Under the pieces are notes generated by a model. The model was not told the DNA's origin, made no database searches, and saw nothing but the letters and a program-made list of their open reading frames with translations. DNA of 64,000 bases from JALZMG01 sp963844175 (GTDB lineage: Bacteria; Actinomycetota; Acidimicrobiia; Acidimicrobiales; Ilumatobacteraceae): positions 248,001 to 312,000 of the forward strand of contig CAWJNE010000021.1 in assembly GCA_963844175.1 (NCBI GenBank). The letters are read 5' to 3'. The translations under genes were made by a program, and so were the position numbers. This document shows, in pieces, positions 43,211 through 52,293 of this stretch (position 1 is the stretch's first letter; each line of letters starts with the position of its first letter).

Positions 43211-46200
43211 TCACGCAAGGGGAAAGATGGTGCGTTGCACGCCAAGGCCGGCCAGTACGGAGTCGCGCTCGTCGAGCCACTCGGGGTCAGGGGTTCGCCC
43301 AAGCGCAAGCTGGGCGTGGGCGGCGGCGTCGAGGCTGAGGGCGAGCTCCACTCGGGCTCCGTGATCGCGGGCGAGTGCGACGGCCTGCTCGGCTTCGGCG
43401 AGGGCCGCGTCGGCATCGCCGGTGCGGCGTGCCGCATGCGACATGAGTCGCCGGATGGTGATGGGCAGCAGCTCGGCCGGCCCGAAGGCATCGACCTCGA
43501 CCAGGAGTCGGGATGCCTCGGACGCGGCCGAGGCGTCGTCACCCGCGACCAACAGCACCTCGACGCCGGCGACGTCGCAGTCGAGCACCATCTGTCGGGC
43601 GCCGTTGTCGTCGAACCGGCGACGGGCCACGGCCAGGTGCTCCCTCGCCGCCGACACGTCGCGGGCCCACAGCGCCAGCCGGGCCGAGAGCCAGTCGACG
43701 TAGCCGAGGGTCAGCACGTTGCCGCTCGCCCGGAACGCCCGTCGCGCCGATGCACACAGAGCGGCCGCGCGGTCCGTCTCACCCAGCTCGGCAAGAAGGA
43801 ACGCAGTGTTCAAGTGCGTCGTCGCCACCTGCGTGACGTTGCCGGTCGTCGTCGCCACGTCGGCCGCCCGCTCGTAGGACGCCCGGGCGTCGCCCCACCG
43901 TCCCTCGTCGTACGCCGTGAGCCCGCGGTTGATCAGGGCGTGGGCGAGGCCGACCTGGTCGCCGAGCTCCTCGAAGAGTGCAACCGCCTTCTCGGCGTAA
44001 CCGGCCGCCTGTCCGTCACCGAGCATGCTGTGCGCCATCTCCAGGTGCAGATGGGCGTTGGCAAGCAGGCCCAGGTCGTCGGTGGCAAGGGCGTAGGCGG
44101 CCGCCCGCTCTGCCCACCGGATGCTCTCCCGATTGCGCCCCTGGTAGTGGTGGGTCGCTGCCTGGTCGAGCGACAGTTGTGCCCGTGCGGCCGCCGCGTC
44201 CTGGCCCTTGGCGCCGTCGAGCAGCCGCAGGCCCCGCGTGCCCCACGCCAACGCGCGGGCGAGGGCACCCCGCTTCTGCTCCACGCTCGCGCGGCGGCTG
44301 CAGAGCCGGGCGCGGTCGACGGGGTCGTCAACGAGTCGGGTCGCCGTCCGGTAGGCGTCGAGCGCCAGCTGGAACCGGCCGAGGGACTGGCACACGTCAC
44401 CGTGCTCCTCGTGCACCGCGGCCAGCTCCGCGCGCGGCAGGCCGGTCAGTTTGGGCGCGAGACGCAATGCTCGGGCGTAGAGGGCGGCGGCGTCGACCAG
44501 AGCGACGCGGGCCCGGGCCCGCCGGGCGGCGTCGACCGCCACCGGCCACGCCGCCTCGGCGTCGCCGGACTCGAGCAAGTGAGTGGCGAGGAGCCCAACG
44601 GTCAGGTCGTCCGCTTCATCGAGGAGGCGAGCCGGTGGGCGACCCGGTCCGAGACTGGCCCAGATGAGGCCGGCGACCTCCGCGTGCATCGCACGCCGGC
44701 GCCGCACCGACAGACCGTCGTAGGCCACGGCACGCATGAGGTCGCTGCTGAACCGCAGATTTGCACCACCCTCGTCGCCAAGCTCGACCTCGATGAATTG
44801 GCGCAGGGGCGCCCAGCGCGCGCTGGGTCGGCCAGCTCGGGCCGACCGAGCCAGGTGGCGGCGAGTGCGGCGGACCCGGTCCGCCCGAGCACAGAAAGGT
44901 CGCGCAGCAGCTGCCGGTCGACGGGCGCCAGCGTGTCGATACGCGCCGCCAGCACCCGCTCGACGGTGTCGGGCACCTCAGGGTCGACGCCGACACTGTG
45001 CCGGGCCAACTGCTCGAGGAACAACGGATTGCCGTCGGCGGCGTCGACGATGCGCGCCAAGACGGCATCGGCCACGGCCACCGGCTCGGCCGCGGCAAGC
45101 ACCAACTCGGCGGCAGCGTCGGCCGGGAGGGGACCGAGCGGAAGCACCGTCGCGCCGCCGGTCTCGGCGATACCGCACGGGTCGGGTGCATCCGCATCAC
45201 CGATCGCACTGGTGCACACCAGCCACGGGTGAGCCGCGGTAGCTCGGGCCACGGCGGAGAGCAGCCCCCGGGTGGCAGCGTCAACGAGGTGCAGGTCCTC
45301 CACCACGACGAGCCATGGCTGGGTCCGGGCCGCGGCGAGCAGCTGCACGATCACGTCGCTGCTGCGCTCGGGGAGGAACTCGACGCCGAGCTGGTCGACT
45401 GCGGGCGTGGGCGCGACGCGGGCGCCGACGGCTTGGGCCACGAGGGGGAGCCACTCGAGAAGGTGCGGGGCGATCTCATTGACCCAGGCCCGTAGCCGCG
45501 TCCCGGCACGGTCGGCCGACACGTCCTCGGGGATGCCGGCCACCGCTCGCAACAGGCGCGCCGCCGTCGCGTAGGGCGCCGAGGCGCGGTAGAGGTCCGG
45601 CGCCACATCGGTGATCTGATGCGGCCCGGCGCCGCCGGCCGCGGCGGCTCGCCGCAACTCCGCCAGCAGGCGGGTCTTGCCCATGCCCGCCTCGGCGACC
45701 ACTTCAATCGCCCGGCCCCGGCCCCGCCCGGCTTCCGCCCACGCCTCGCTGAGCGCGGCCAGCTCCACGTCTCGACCGACGAAGACCGATGCCGGCGAGA
45801 CCGAAGATGGCGCACGCAGCGGTCGGGGCCGGTCGAATTCCGCAACGGACACCGGGCGGCGCCGACCCTTGACCGGCAGCGTGGCGAGGGCCGAGTCGTC
45901 GAAGAGGTGGGGAATGGTCGAGCGGAGCTCGGGTCCGACCAGCGCGCGGCCCGGATGGGCCGCGCTCGCGAGGCGGGCCGCCACGTTGACACTGTCGCCG
46001 ATCACCGTCCATGCCCGTCGCTCCGGGTGGCCGACGTCGCCAGCGAACACCACGCCCCGCTCCAGCCCCACCTGCACCGAGCCGTGCGGTGCTGTCTCGA
46101 GGATCGAACCAATCGCGCCCACCATCCGCTCCTCGTCGTGCTCGGTGGCCAGGGGCGCCCCAGCCGTGAGCACGAATGACAGGGACCCATCGCCGAGATC

Positions 46201-47086
46201 GGTGGCCAGCCAGCACACGCCCCACCGCTCGCTGGCCGACCCGATGGCCGCTACCAGATCGTCGATGCGCCGCAGCGTGGGCCCGGGGTCCGCGCCTCGG
46301 TCGACGCCGAGACCCCGGGCGAGGACGAAGCCCGTCGTCGTGCGGCGCAGCTCGCCCGGGCCGCGTGGCGCGTCGATGAGGTCCCTCAGCGCGGGCGGTA
46401 CCAGCGAGGCCAGGGGCGCAGATGCCAGTGGCGTCCGGTCCGGTACGTGGCCCGTGGGGCTGCGCCGAGCGCCAATGGAGCGGACGGGCCTGCAGATTCC
46501 CGTCGACTGCGGGCCCCCAACGGGCTCCCGGCGGCGCCGCCGGCACCGGCAAGGACACCAGCACCTGGCCGGGCGTGGCCAGCTTCTCGAGTCGCACGGC
46601 GGTGGCCGCCGTCTCGCCGATCACCACGAGCGCGTGTTGCCGGCTGCCCGCCAGAGCGGCGACGAGCGCACCCGATGCGACGCCGATCGTCATCCGCAGC
46701 GTCACCCGCTGGGTGCCGTGCGGCCGCTCGACGGCGCCCAGGGCCTGCTGCATCCCAGCCGCGGCGCTCACCGAGCGCTCGGCGTGGGCGTCGCCGGTGA
46801 AGGCAATGGTCGCGGCGTCGCCCCCGAAGTACAACACGTCACCGCCGGCATCGATTGCCGGGGAGAGGATGGCCGTGAACGTGGCGTCGAGGACCGCGCT
46901 CACCTCCTCCGCCCCGTGTCGGCCGAGGGCGGCGAAACGCTCGGTCAGGCGGGTGAACCCGGTCAGGTCGGCGCAGAGGAGCGATCCGTCGACGACGAGG
47001 GTGTCGCCGCGAGCGGCGACCCGGCCTGCGAGTCGGGGGACGTAGGCGGTGAGCCGCAGCACTGCGTCAGCGGGAGCGGATGCCAC
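43211..47086 (-). pseudogene. Adenylate/guanylate cyclase-AAA ATPase-TPR regulator, two apparent frameshifts
   Basis: A very large regulator in three frames, about 1290 aa when joined. Frame 1 (from ATG 47086) has a class III cyclase domain: LLCADLTGFTRLTERFAALG and GGDVLYFGGDAATIAFTG, running to about 46430. Frame 2 starts meaningfully at RTPLASAPLASLVPPALRD, carries a second cyclase-like domain (GERRAWTVIGDSVNVAARLA-type), then a P-loop ATPase (VVAEAGMGKTRLLAELR; WLVVVEDLHLVD). Frame 3 from about 44810 (APLRQFIEVELGDEGG) is TPR-like to the stop at 43211. The first junction is one extra base; the second lies in a GC dinucleotide run and needs two extra or one missing base. Tandem cyclase plus ATPase resembles human soluble adenylyl cyclase-type proteins. 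Confidence 0.85.
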
Positions 47087-48128
47087 CGGTGGGGGCGAGG
47101 GTGGGGCCCTCCCCGCAGTCGACTTCGCCGTAGCCGTCGTCGATCGCCCCGAAGCAGAGCCTGGCGCCGATCTGGCTCAGATCGCGCAGCGATTCGGAGG
47201 CGCCCCAGGCCAGGGAGGTGTTGCCCGCCTCGTCAGTGCAACGGTCGTCGACGTCGACCCAGACGAAGATCGACGCGAACCCCGCCACGTCAAAGCCTGT
47301 GGACGGCGCCAGCGTGAGATCGTCGACCGTCAACTCGGCGGTCGACGGGTCGTCGCCGTCCTCTGCGGTGACGTTGGCGCCGACAGCCTCGACGAACACG
47401 TCGGCGGGGTCGGGCGTCCAGCCGGCGGAGCCCGATGGGCAGCGGCTGTCGTCGGGGATCCCCTCCACAGTGATCGTGATGCTGGCCGAGTCGCCGTCGG
47501 AGTCGACCGCGCCGATCACGCTCGCGGCGCGGTCGTCCGGCGGGTCGAGCGGGGGCTGCCGCTCGGGGCACGACGACGCCGTGGCGTCCGCTCTCGCAGT
47601 ACGTTCGGTGCCGTCGGCGCCGGTGAGCGTCCACGTGGGTGGGACGGCAGGGTCGAGCAACTCCGTCCAGAACACGACGCCCTGCTCGCCGGTGGCGAAG
47701 ACCTCGGGCTGCCGGTCGGTGAGTGGGGTGCCGTCGGGGAGGGCGACGCGGTTGGTATCACCGACGGCGATCTCGACCGGCGCCGAGCCGCTGTTGGTGT
47801 AACCGAAGTAGGCGGCGCCGCGGTTCTCATCGACGCAGATGACGACGGGTGTGACCTCGCCCACGTCTTCGGCCAGCGTCGTCGGCGGGTCGCTGGACTC
47901 GGCCGTCGTGTCGGCGGTGTCCGCCGTGTCGGCCGTGTCGGCCGTCGTGTCGGTCGTGTCGGTCGTGTCGGCCTCGTGTCGGCCGCGGCTGTCGTCGGCC
48001 GTCGCGGCTGTCGCGGCGGTCGCGGCGTCGTTGTCGTCGGAGTTGCACGCTCCAACGGCCAGCGTGAGCACCGCCATCAGCCCCGCGATCGAACGATGCG
48101 CCCCCCTCCCGCTCCGCCGATGCGCCAT
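47067..48128 (-). CDS. Secreted lipoprotein with Thr-Ala-Asp repeat linker
   Basis: A 353-aa lipoprotein of unknown function. The signal peptide has lipobox LAVGACNSD (Cys ~28). A low-complexity linker of TTDTTDTTADTADTADTA type (~45-75) follows, then an extracellular region of probable beta-sandwich character (VVICVDENRGAAYFGYTNSG; VFWTELLDPAVPPTWTL). C-terminal Cys residues may pair. The last 20 bp overlap the start of the cyclase/ATPase gene, so the two are co-expressed; it could be an outside sensor or ligand-binding partner of that regulator, but this is inference from position. Confidence 0.8.
   Translation of the reverse strand: MAHRRSGRGAHRSIAGLMAVLTLAVGACNSDDNDAATAATAATADDSRGRHEADTTDTTDTTADTADTADTADTTAESSDPPTTLAEDVGEVTPVVICVDENRGAAYFGYTNSGSAPVEIAVGDTNRVALPDGTPLTDRQPEVFATGEQGVVFWTELLDPAVPPTWTLTGADGTERTARADATASSCPERQPPLDPPDDRAASVIGAVDSDGDSASITITVEGIPDDSRCPSGSAGWTPDPADVFVEAVGANVTAEDGDDPSTAELTVDDLTLAPSTGFDVAGFASIFVWVDVDDRCTDEAGNTSLAWGASESLRDLSQIGARLCFGAIDDGYGEVDCGEGPTLAPTGGIRSR
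47890..48030 (-). repeat. Low-complexity GTCGGCC/GTCGT tandem tract in the lipoprotein gene
   Basis: Short units of GTGTCGGC and GTCGCGGC repeat imperfectly for about 140 bp and encode the Thr-Asp-Ala linker. Such tracts vary in length readily. Confidence 0.7.
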
Positions 48129-48256
48129 CGTCTGGTGTCCCCTCGTTGCGCACCCAGTGTGTCACTGCACGGCACGCCCGCGCGTCACCTCGGTGGATCG
48201 CTCAGCCGACGATGTGGTGCGCGGGCCCGCACCCGTCGACGGCTGTCCGCCGAGCG
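48129..48256. other. 128-bp intergenic region
   Basis: Between the universal stress gene stop (48257) and the lipoprotein start (48128), both on the minus strand. No clear hairpin, repeat or RNA gene seen. Confidence 0.4.
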
Positions 48257-48697
48257 TCAGCCGCTGGTGACCACGACCGGACAGGGCGCGGAGCGCACCA
48301 CATGGTCTGACACCGAGCCCAGCATGGCGCGGCGCAGCCCGCTCCGCCCCCGGGTGCCCAGCACGATGACGCTGGCCGGCAGCGTCGCCGCCAGATCACA
48401 CAGCGCCGGGCCGGGCTGCCCGTCCAGCACAACGGTCTCGACGCCGCTGAGCGCCAGGTCGGTCACGGTCTGGTCGAGCAGCCGCTGCCCGTCGAGGCGA
48501 CTCTTCGTGTCGGCCTGGTCGGCCTCGGCCGGGGACACGACGCCGCCAGCGTGGCCGCCGCCGACGACGTCGACGGGATGCGTCAGCTCGACCACCGTCG
48601 CGATCACGATCCGATCGGGCGGACCGACGACCTCGAGACCACGCTGCAGCGCCGTCGTCGCGAGCGCCGATCCGTCGGTGCACATGAGCACGGTCAT
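48257..48697 (-). CDS. Universal stress protein (UspA family)
   Basis: A 146-aa single-domain Usp. The N-terminal beta strand MTVLMCTDGSALATTAL carries the conserved Asp, and the ATP-binding signature G-2x-G-9x-G(S/T) is present in VLGTRGRSGLRRAMLGSVSDHVVR (core GTRGRSGLRRAMLGSVSDH). The end PCPVVVTSG is typical. It therefore belongs to the ATP-binding subgroup. ATG 48697 was chosen; GTG 48703 would add two residues. It is expected in the cytoplasm and often rises under stress or stationary phase. Confidence 0.88.
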   Translation of the reverse strand: MTVLMCTDGSALATTALQRGLEVVGPPDRIVIATVVELTHPVDVVGGGHAGGVVSPAEADQADTKSRLDGQRLLDQTVTDLALSGVETVVLDGQPGPALCDLAATLPASVIVLGTRGRSGLRRAMLGSVSDHVVRSAPCPVVVTSG

Positions 48698-48731
48698 CGT
48701 CACCACCACAGCGTGGCAGGTCGCGCCAGGT

Positions 48732-49184
48732 TCAGTGCCGAGTCCTGCCGGACCGGCGCGTGCCGAGGAGCACACGGCGGGCGTCGGTCGCCGCCACTGC
48801 GGCCGCCACGAGCGCAGGCTGGAAGAGCAGGCGCACGAACCGCTTCGTGTCGCTGTCGAGGCCGAAGGCGTCGCGGCGCTCGGTGAACTGGGCGATGTTG
48901 CCCGGGAAGACGGCCACGAAGAACGCCGCCACCACCGCACCGACCACGGCGCGGCGCGGCTGGTGCCACGAGGTCAACAGCGCGCCGCCCAGCGCGATCT
49001 CGACGACGCCCGACGCCAGCACCACCAGGTCGGGGTCGAGCGGCACCCACGGCGGGACCTGCGCCTGGAACTCCTGACGCTGGAACGTCAGGTGACCGAC
49101 GCCGGCGAGAGCGAGCGCAGCACCGAGGGAGACCTGACCCACCTTGCGCACCGTGCCGGCCGTGCCCTCGCCCATCGGCGGCAC
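48732..49184 (-). CDS. DoxX-like membrane protein
   Basis: A 150-aa four-helix membrane protein of the DoxX superfamily. Helices: VSLGAALALAGVGHLTF (with the GHL typical of the family), DLVVLASGVVEIALGGALL, AVVGAVVAAFFVAVFPGNIAQF and FQPALVAAAVAATDA. QVPPWVPLDP between helices 1 and 2 is the common PxWVPxP loop of DoxX-like proteins. Its role is unknown; relatives associate with quinone or thiol redox systems. It lies 35 bp above the universal stress gene on the same strand. Confidence 0.85.
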   Translation of the reverse strand: MPPMGEGTAGTVRKVGQVSLGAALALAGVGHLTFQRQEFQAQVPPWVPLDPDLVVLASGVVEIALGGALLTSWHQPRRAVVGAVVAAFFVAVFPGNIAQFTERRDAFGLDSDTKRFVRLLFQPALVAAAVAATDARRVLLGTRRSGRTRH

Positions 49185-49298
49185 CGTACGTGCTCGGCAG
49201 CTTGCGGGGCTTCACTCCCGGCCGAGCCGGTGCTAGTCATGCACTCCGTCGAGGCGGTGCGGTCGAACCGCCATCCGAACACGAACGACGGAGGACCG

Positions 49299-49742
49299 AT
49301 GGCGAAGACCCACCAGCCTGCCGGCGGGAAGCCGAGCCCCGAGCCCAAGCTCCTGTCGGGTGGGAACCCGCAGATCCCGAAGGGCGAGGGTGACGAACCG
49401 GTGCAGGCCTACATCGCCGCCATGCCTGGTTGGAAGCGCCCGCTGGGTGAGCGGCTCGACGAACTGATCGTGCGCACCGTCCCCGACGTGCACAAGGCGG
49501 TGAAGTGGAACCAGCCGTTCTACGGCCATGCGGGCGAGGGCTGGTTCCTCGCCTTCCGCTGCTTCACGAAGTACGTCCAGTTGCAGTTCTTCCGAGGAAC
49601 GTCGCTCGACCCCGTGCCGCCGAAGGCGTCCAAGCACGACGAGGTTCGGTACCTCGACATCCACGAGGACGACGATCTCGACGAGGACCAGCTCGTCGCG
49701 TGGATCGAACAGGCGAGCAAGCTGCCCGGCGAGCAGGTGTAG
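49299..49742 (+). CDS. DUF1801 domain protein (second copy)
   Basis: A 147-aa cytoplasmic protein with a Pro/Gly-rich N-terminus followed by a DUF1801 core: VQAYIAAMPGWKRPLGERLDEL (core YIAAMPGWKRPLGERL), VPDVHKAVKWNQPFYGH, WFLAFRCFTKYVQLQFFRGTSL and a final WIEQASKLPGEQV. KWNQPFYG and the aromatic-rich sheet strand are diagnostic. ATG 49299 has GGAGGACC just upstream. Function unknown; unlike the 25715-26119 protein it has a ~35-residue N-terminal extension. Confidence 0.87.
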   Translation: MAKTHQPAGGKPSPEPKLLSGGNPQIPKGEGDEPVQAYIAAMPGWKRPLGERLDELIVRTVPDVHKAVKWNQPFYGHAGEGWFLAFRCFTKYVQLQFFRGTSLDPVPPKASKHDEVRYLDIHEDDDLDEDQLVAWIEQASKLPGEQV

Positions 49743-49806
49743 CGACCGACCGGCGCCCGCGCGTTGAGCACGCAGGATCCGGGAGCTCGTGCGGGTTCGA
49801 TCGCCG

Positions 49807-50250
49807 TCATGACAGCACGGCGATCGTGTGCCAGGTCACGAAGATGACCATCGGAACCGTGAGCACGCCGACGACCATGTGCTGCACGTCGACGACCACG
49901 TCGTGACCATCGGTGGGCAGGATCTTCAGCGTCCGGGAGTACTCCCGGCGGTACGCCGCTCGCTGGGCCTCCGTGCTGCGCCCGAAGTACGGCAGCCACC
50001 ACGAGAGCACGTGTCCGACGAGCCAGACGACGACAAGGACCTGGGCGACGATCGCACCCACCGTGGTGCCAGTGATCACGCCACCGGCGATGACAACCAG
50101 GACGCTGTAGTTGACGGCGCCGACCCGCAGCCGTTCGGCCGGCGACGTGGCGGCGAGATCGTTCAAGGGCGCCAACGGCACCCATTCCGTGACCAGCAGC
50201 CAGATCAGCATCAACAGGCAGCTGCCGGCGGCGAGGACATCAACGCTCAT
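49807..50250 (-). CDS. Four-helix membrane protein of unknown function
   Basis: A 147-aa protein with about four hydrophobic helices: AAGSCLLMLIWLLVTEWV, YSVLVVIAGGVITGTTVG, VAQVLVVVWLVGHVLSWWLPYFG and VVGVLTVPMVIFVTWHTIAVL. FGRSTEAQRAAYRREYSRTL forms a basic cytoplasmic loop. I do not recognise the family. The ATG at 50250 overlaps the stop of the upstream gene (ATGA, 50247-50250), so both proteins are made together. It ends convergently with the DUF1801 gene. Confidence 0.7.
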   Translation of the reverse strand: MSVDVLAAGSCLLMLIWLLVTEWVPLAPLNDLAATSPAERLRVGAVNYSVLVVIAGGVITGTTVGAIVAQVLVVVWLVGHVLSWWLPYFGRSTEAQRAAYRREYSRTLKILPTDGHDVVVDVQHMVVGVLTVPMVIFVTWHTIAVLS

Positions 50251-50807
50251 GCCGGGCCCGACTGCGCGCCGGATCCGTCCACCGGCGAAGCGCTGAGCAC
50301 GAGGACCGCGGTGCCCTCCCAACGATCCCGATCCTCGGTCGTCAGGCGGTCGACGGCGTAGCGAACGGCATCGGCCAGGACCGGGACCGTGAAGACGAAG
50401 TCCTGACCCATCCCGAACCGATCCAGCGCCAGCCAGGCGGCGTCCGTCCCGGCGAGGTCACCGCGTCCGGATGCGGTGGTGAAGATGACCTCGGCGAGGT
50501 GGGGGCGGAACACCTCGAGGATGCGCTGCAGCTCCGCCTCGTCCCGCCCGGCGACCACGCCGATGAACTCGACGCCGTCGTGGTGGGCGGCCAACGCGGC
50601 GCGGGCGACGGCGACATCGTCGGCTGACGCGATGTCAGCGACGAGGACCAACGGCTCCGTGCTCACGACGTGCAGCACCGTGTCGTCCTTCGGGAGCGGG
50701 ACGGCTCGCAGCGAGGCGGGGACGCCACTCTCGTCGTCGATCGGCGTGGGATGCCCGAAGAACCCGTCGACGCGACTGATCAGCTGCGAGCCCGGCTCGA
50801 GCGTCAC
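50247..50807 (-). CDS. Stand-alone protein resembling a Mur-ligase/FPGS C-terminal domain
   Basis: A 186-aa soluble protein. The second half, EFIGVVAGRDEAELQRILE, FRPHLAEVIFTTASG, LALDRFGMG then VLADAVRYAVDRL and a final strand GTAVLVLSASP, follows the strand-helix order of the C-terminal domain of folylpolyglutamate synthase and Mur ligases. The ATP-binding and central domains are missing, and the first ~70 residues match nothing I know. It could be a domain recruited for another purpose. It is coupled to the membrane protein gene downstream. Its 5' end abuts the truncated DUF4386 gene on the other strand. The assignment is by pattern only. Confidence 0.5.
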   Translation of the reverse strand: MTLEPGSQLISRVDGFFGHPTPIDDESGVPASLRAVPLPKDDTVLHVVSTEPLVLVADIASADDVAVARAALAAHHDGVEFIGVVAGRDEAELQRILEVFRPHLAEVIFTTASGRGDLAGTDAAWLALDRFGMGQDFVFTVPVLADAVRYAVDRLTTEDRDRWEGTAVLVLSASPVDGSGAQSGPA

Positions 50808-50812
50808 GCCAA

Positions 50813-51217
50813 GACGCCGCCGGTGCCGCAGGAACCGACGCCGACTCGCTCACCACCACGGCCAACGCCCTCGTCGCCTTCAAGGACTGGACGTTCCTGC
50901 TCGGACCCGGCCTGATCCCCGTGCTCAACGCGCTCCTCCTCGCCACCATCATGTATCGATCCCGGCTGGTGCCTCGGCTCATCCCGACGATCGGTCTGAT
51001 CGGAGCGCCGCTGCTCCTCATCTCGTCGACGGCAACGCTGTTCGGAGCCTGGGACCAGGTGTCCTCGACGGCGCTGCTCCTGGCCCTGCCGATCGCCGCC
51101 TGGGAGCTGTCGCTCGGTGTGTACCTGACCGTCAAGGGCCTCAAGCGCCCGGCTGCCGTCGACGGCACGATCGAGGTCGCCGTGCCGACGGCGACGCTCG
51201 AGACTGCAGCCGCCTGA
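50813..51217 (+). pseudogene. DUF4386 membrane protein, C-terminal fragment
   Basis: The plus frame has no start codon near its beginning but encodes a good DUF4386 C-terminal half: LTTTANALVAFKDWTFLLGP, LNALLLATIMYRSRLVPRLI, GLIGAPLLLISSTATLFGAW and SSTALLLALPIAAWELSLG, three membrane helices in all. The usual N-terminal ~100 residues and three helices are absent; the open frame stops upstream at 50777-50779 and the space is taken by the minus-strand gene ending its 5' side at 50807. A GTG at 50921 could start a shorter product. It looks like the remnant of a gene cut by rearrangement. Confidence 0.6.
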
Positions 51218-51229
51218 CCCACCCCACCT

Positions 51230-51261
51230 CGTCGTGCCGCCGCCAACGCGCGGCGGCACGA
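51230..51261. terminator. Bidirectional terminator hairpin
   Basis: GTCGTGCCGCCGC (51230-51242) and GCGGCGGCACGAC (51249-51261) form a perfect 13-bp stem with a 6-nt loop, placed between the convergent DUF4386 fragment and the SDR gene. Confidence 0.8.
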
Positions 51262-51299
51262 CCGCGTCCAGGCACGGATCGACGCCGGTCGCTCTGCGC

Positions 51300-52103
51300 T
51301 CAGGTCCCCATGCCACCGTCGACGGACAACCCGGCGCCGGTGATGAACCTGGCGGCGTCCGAGCACAGGAACACGACGACGTCGGTCATGTCCCCGATCT
51401 CGCCGAGGCGGCCTGCCGGGGTGAGGGCGATGACGTCGGCGACTGCGGCTTCGGGCGACGGCCACAGCCCGATCTCGGCCATGTCGCCCGCCAGCTTCAT
51501 GCCCATCTCGGTGGGCACGAGTCCCGGGTAGATGCAGTTCACACGGACCCCGTAGCCGAGCTTGCCGGACTCGACGGCGCCGACGCGGGTGAGCCGGTCG
51601 ACCGCTGACTTCGTGGCCGAGTAGCCGGAGATGGCCGGGAACGGGATCGTCGCCGCCACCGACGCCACGTTCACGATCGCGCCGCCGCTCCCCGCTGCTC
51701 CGCCTGGACGCATCGCCCGGAAGGCGTGCTTCATGCCGAGGCTCACGCCGACGACGTTGACGTCCAGCATCTTGCGGAGATCGTCGGCATCGGTGTCGAT
51801 CACCAGCGCCGAGATCTCGATGCCGGCGTTGTTCACGAGGATGTCGAAGCCGCCGAGCAGGTCGACGGTGCTGCTGACCGCGGACTCCCAATCGGCATCC
51901 TGCGTCACGTCGAGGTGCACGAAGCCCGTCGTGGCACCGGATGCACCGATCTTCTCTGCGGTCGTGCGCCCGAGGTCGTCGAGGACGTCGCCGATGACGA
52001 CGCTGGCGCCGGCCGCGGCGAGCGACTCGGCGATGCCCGCACCGATGCCCCGCGCACCGCCCGTGACCAGCGCCTTGCGACCGGAAACGTCGAGACTGCC
52101 CAT
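51300..52103 (-). CDS. Short-chain dehydrogenase/reductase (classical SDR)
   Basis: A 267-aa NAD(P)-dependent oxidoreductase. Rossmann cofactor motif TGGARGIGAGIA (~14), LDVTQDA, NNAG in DILVNNAGIEIS (~90), catalytic Ser in VNVASVAA (~150) and YSATKSAV with Tyr/Lys (~165), then CIYPGLVPTEM. GDVLDD after strand 2 places an Asp where it favours NAD. The end FITGAGLSVDGGMGT is standard. Substrate unknown. The start ATG 52103 has GGGGGTTC upstream and is divergent from the F420 oxidoreductase gene, with which it shares the palindromic region at 52220-52288. Confidence 0.92.
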   Translation of the reverse strand: MGSLDVSGRKALVTGGARGIGAGIAESLAAAGASVVIGDVLDDLGRTTAEKIGASGATTGFVHLDVTQDADWESAVSSTVDLLGGFDILVNNAGIEISALVIDTDADDLRKMLDVNVVGVSLGMKHAFRAMRPGGAAGSGGAIVNVASVAATIPFPAISGYSATKSAVDRLTRVGAVESGKLGYGVRVNCIYPGLVPTEMGMKLAGDMAEIGLWPSPEAAVADVIALTPAGRLGEIGDMTDVVVFLCSDAARFITGAGLSVDGGMGT

Positions 52104-52219
52104 GGTGAACCCCCGATCGATCGCCCGGTGGGCCGATCCGGGCGCACCGTAGCCGAGCACGCGATCCGCCCGGATCGGACGACACGACTCGACTGCTGAC
52201 CACTCGATCTTCGTCCTCG

Positions 52220-52288
52220 TCCGACATCTGGCGGACCGTGGCGCCAGAAGTCGGACCAGGACGCCGACGGGGACTTCAAGTAGAAGTC
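52220..52288. promoter_or_regulatory. Palindromic operator candidates before the F420 oxidoreductase
   Basis: TCCGACATCTGGCG (52220-52233) and CGCCAGAAGTCGGA (52242-52255) form an inverted repeat with 13 of 14 pairs and an 8-nt spacer. A second dyad, GACTTC-AAGTA-GAAGTC (52272-52288), overlaps a TAGAAG -10-like box 7 nt before GTG 52294. GAAGTC occurs in both. These look like repressor sites, TetR-like in layout. Confidence 0.65.
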
Positions 52289-52293
52289 GGTGC

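Noticed and set aside
42767..45232. Long plus-strand open frame (821 codons) crossing the S33 peptidase end and the cyclase/TPR gene
   Set aside because: It runs out of frame with the peptidase and antisense to the TPR region; composition is typical antisense shadow.
47049..49742. 897-codon plus-strand frame ending with the DUF1801 protein
   Set aside because: Only the last 147 codons (from ATG 49299 with a GGAGG site) encode a recognisable protein; the rest is antisense to the lipoprotein, Usp and DoxX genes.
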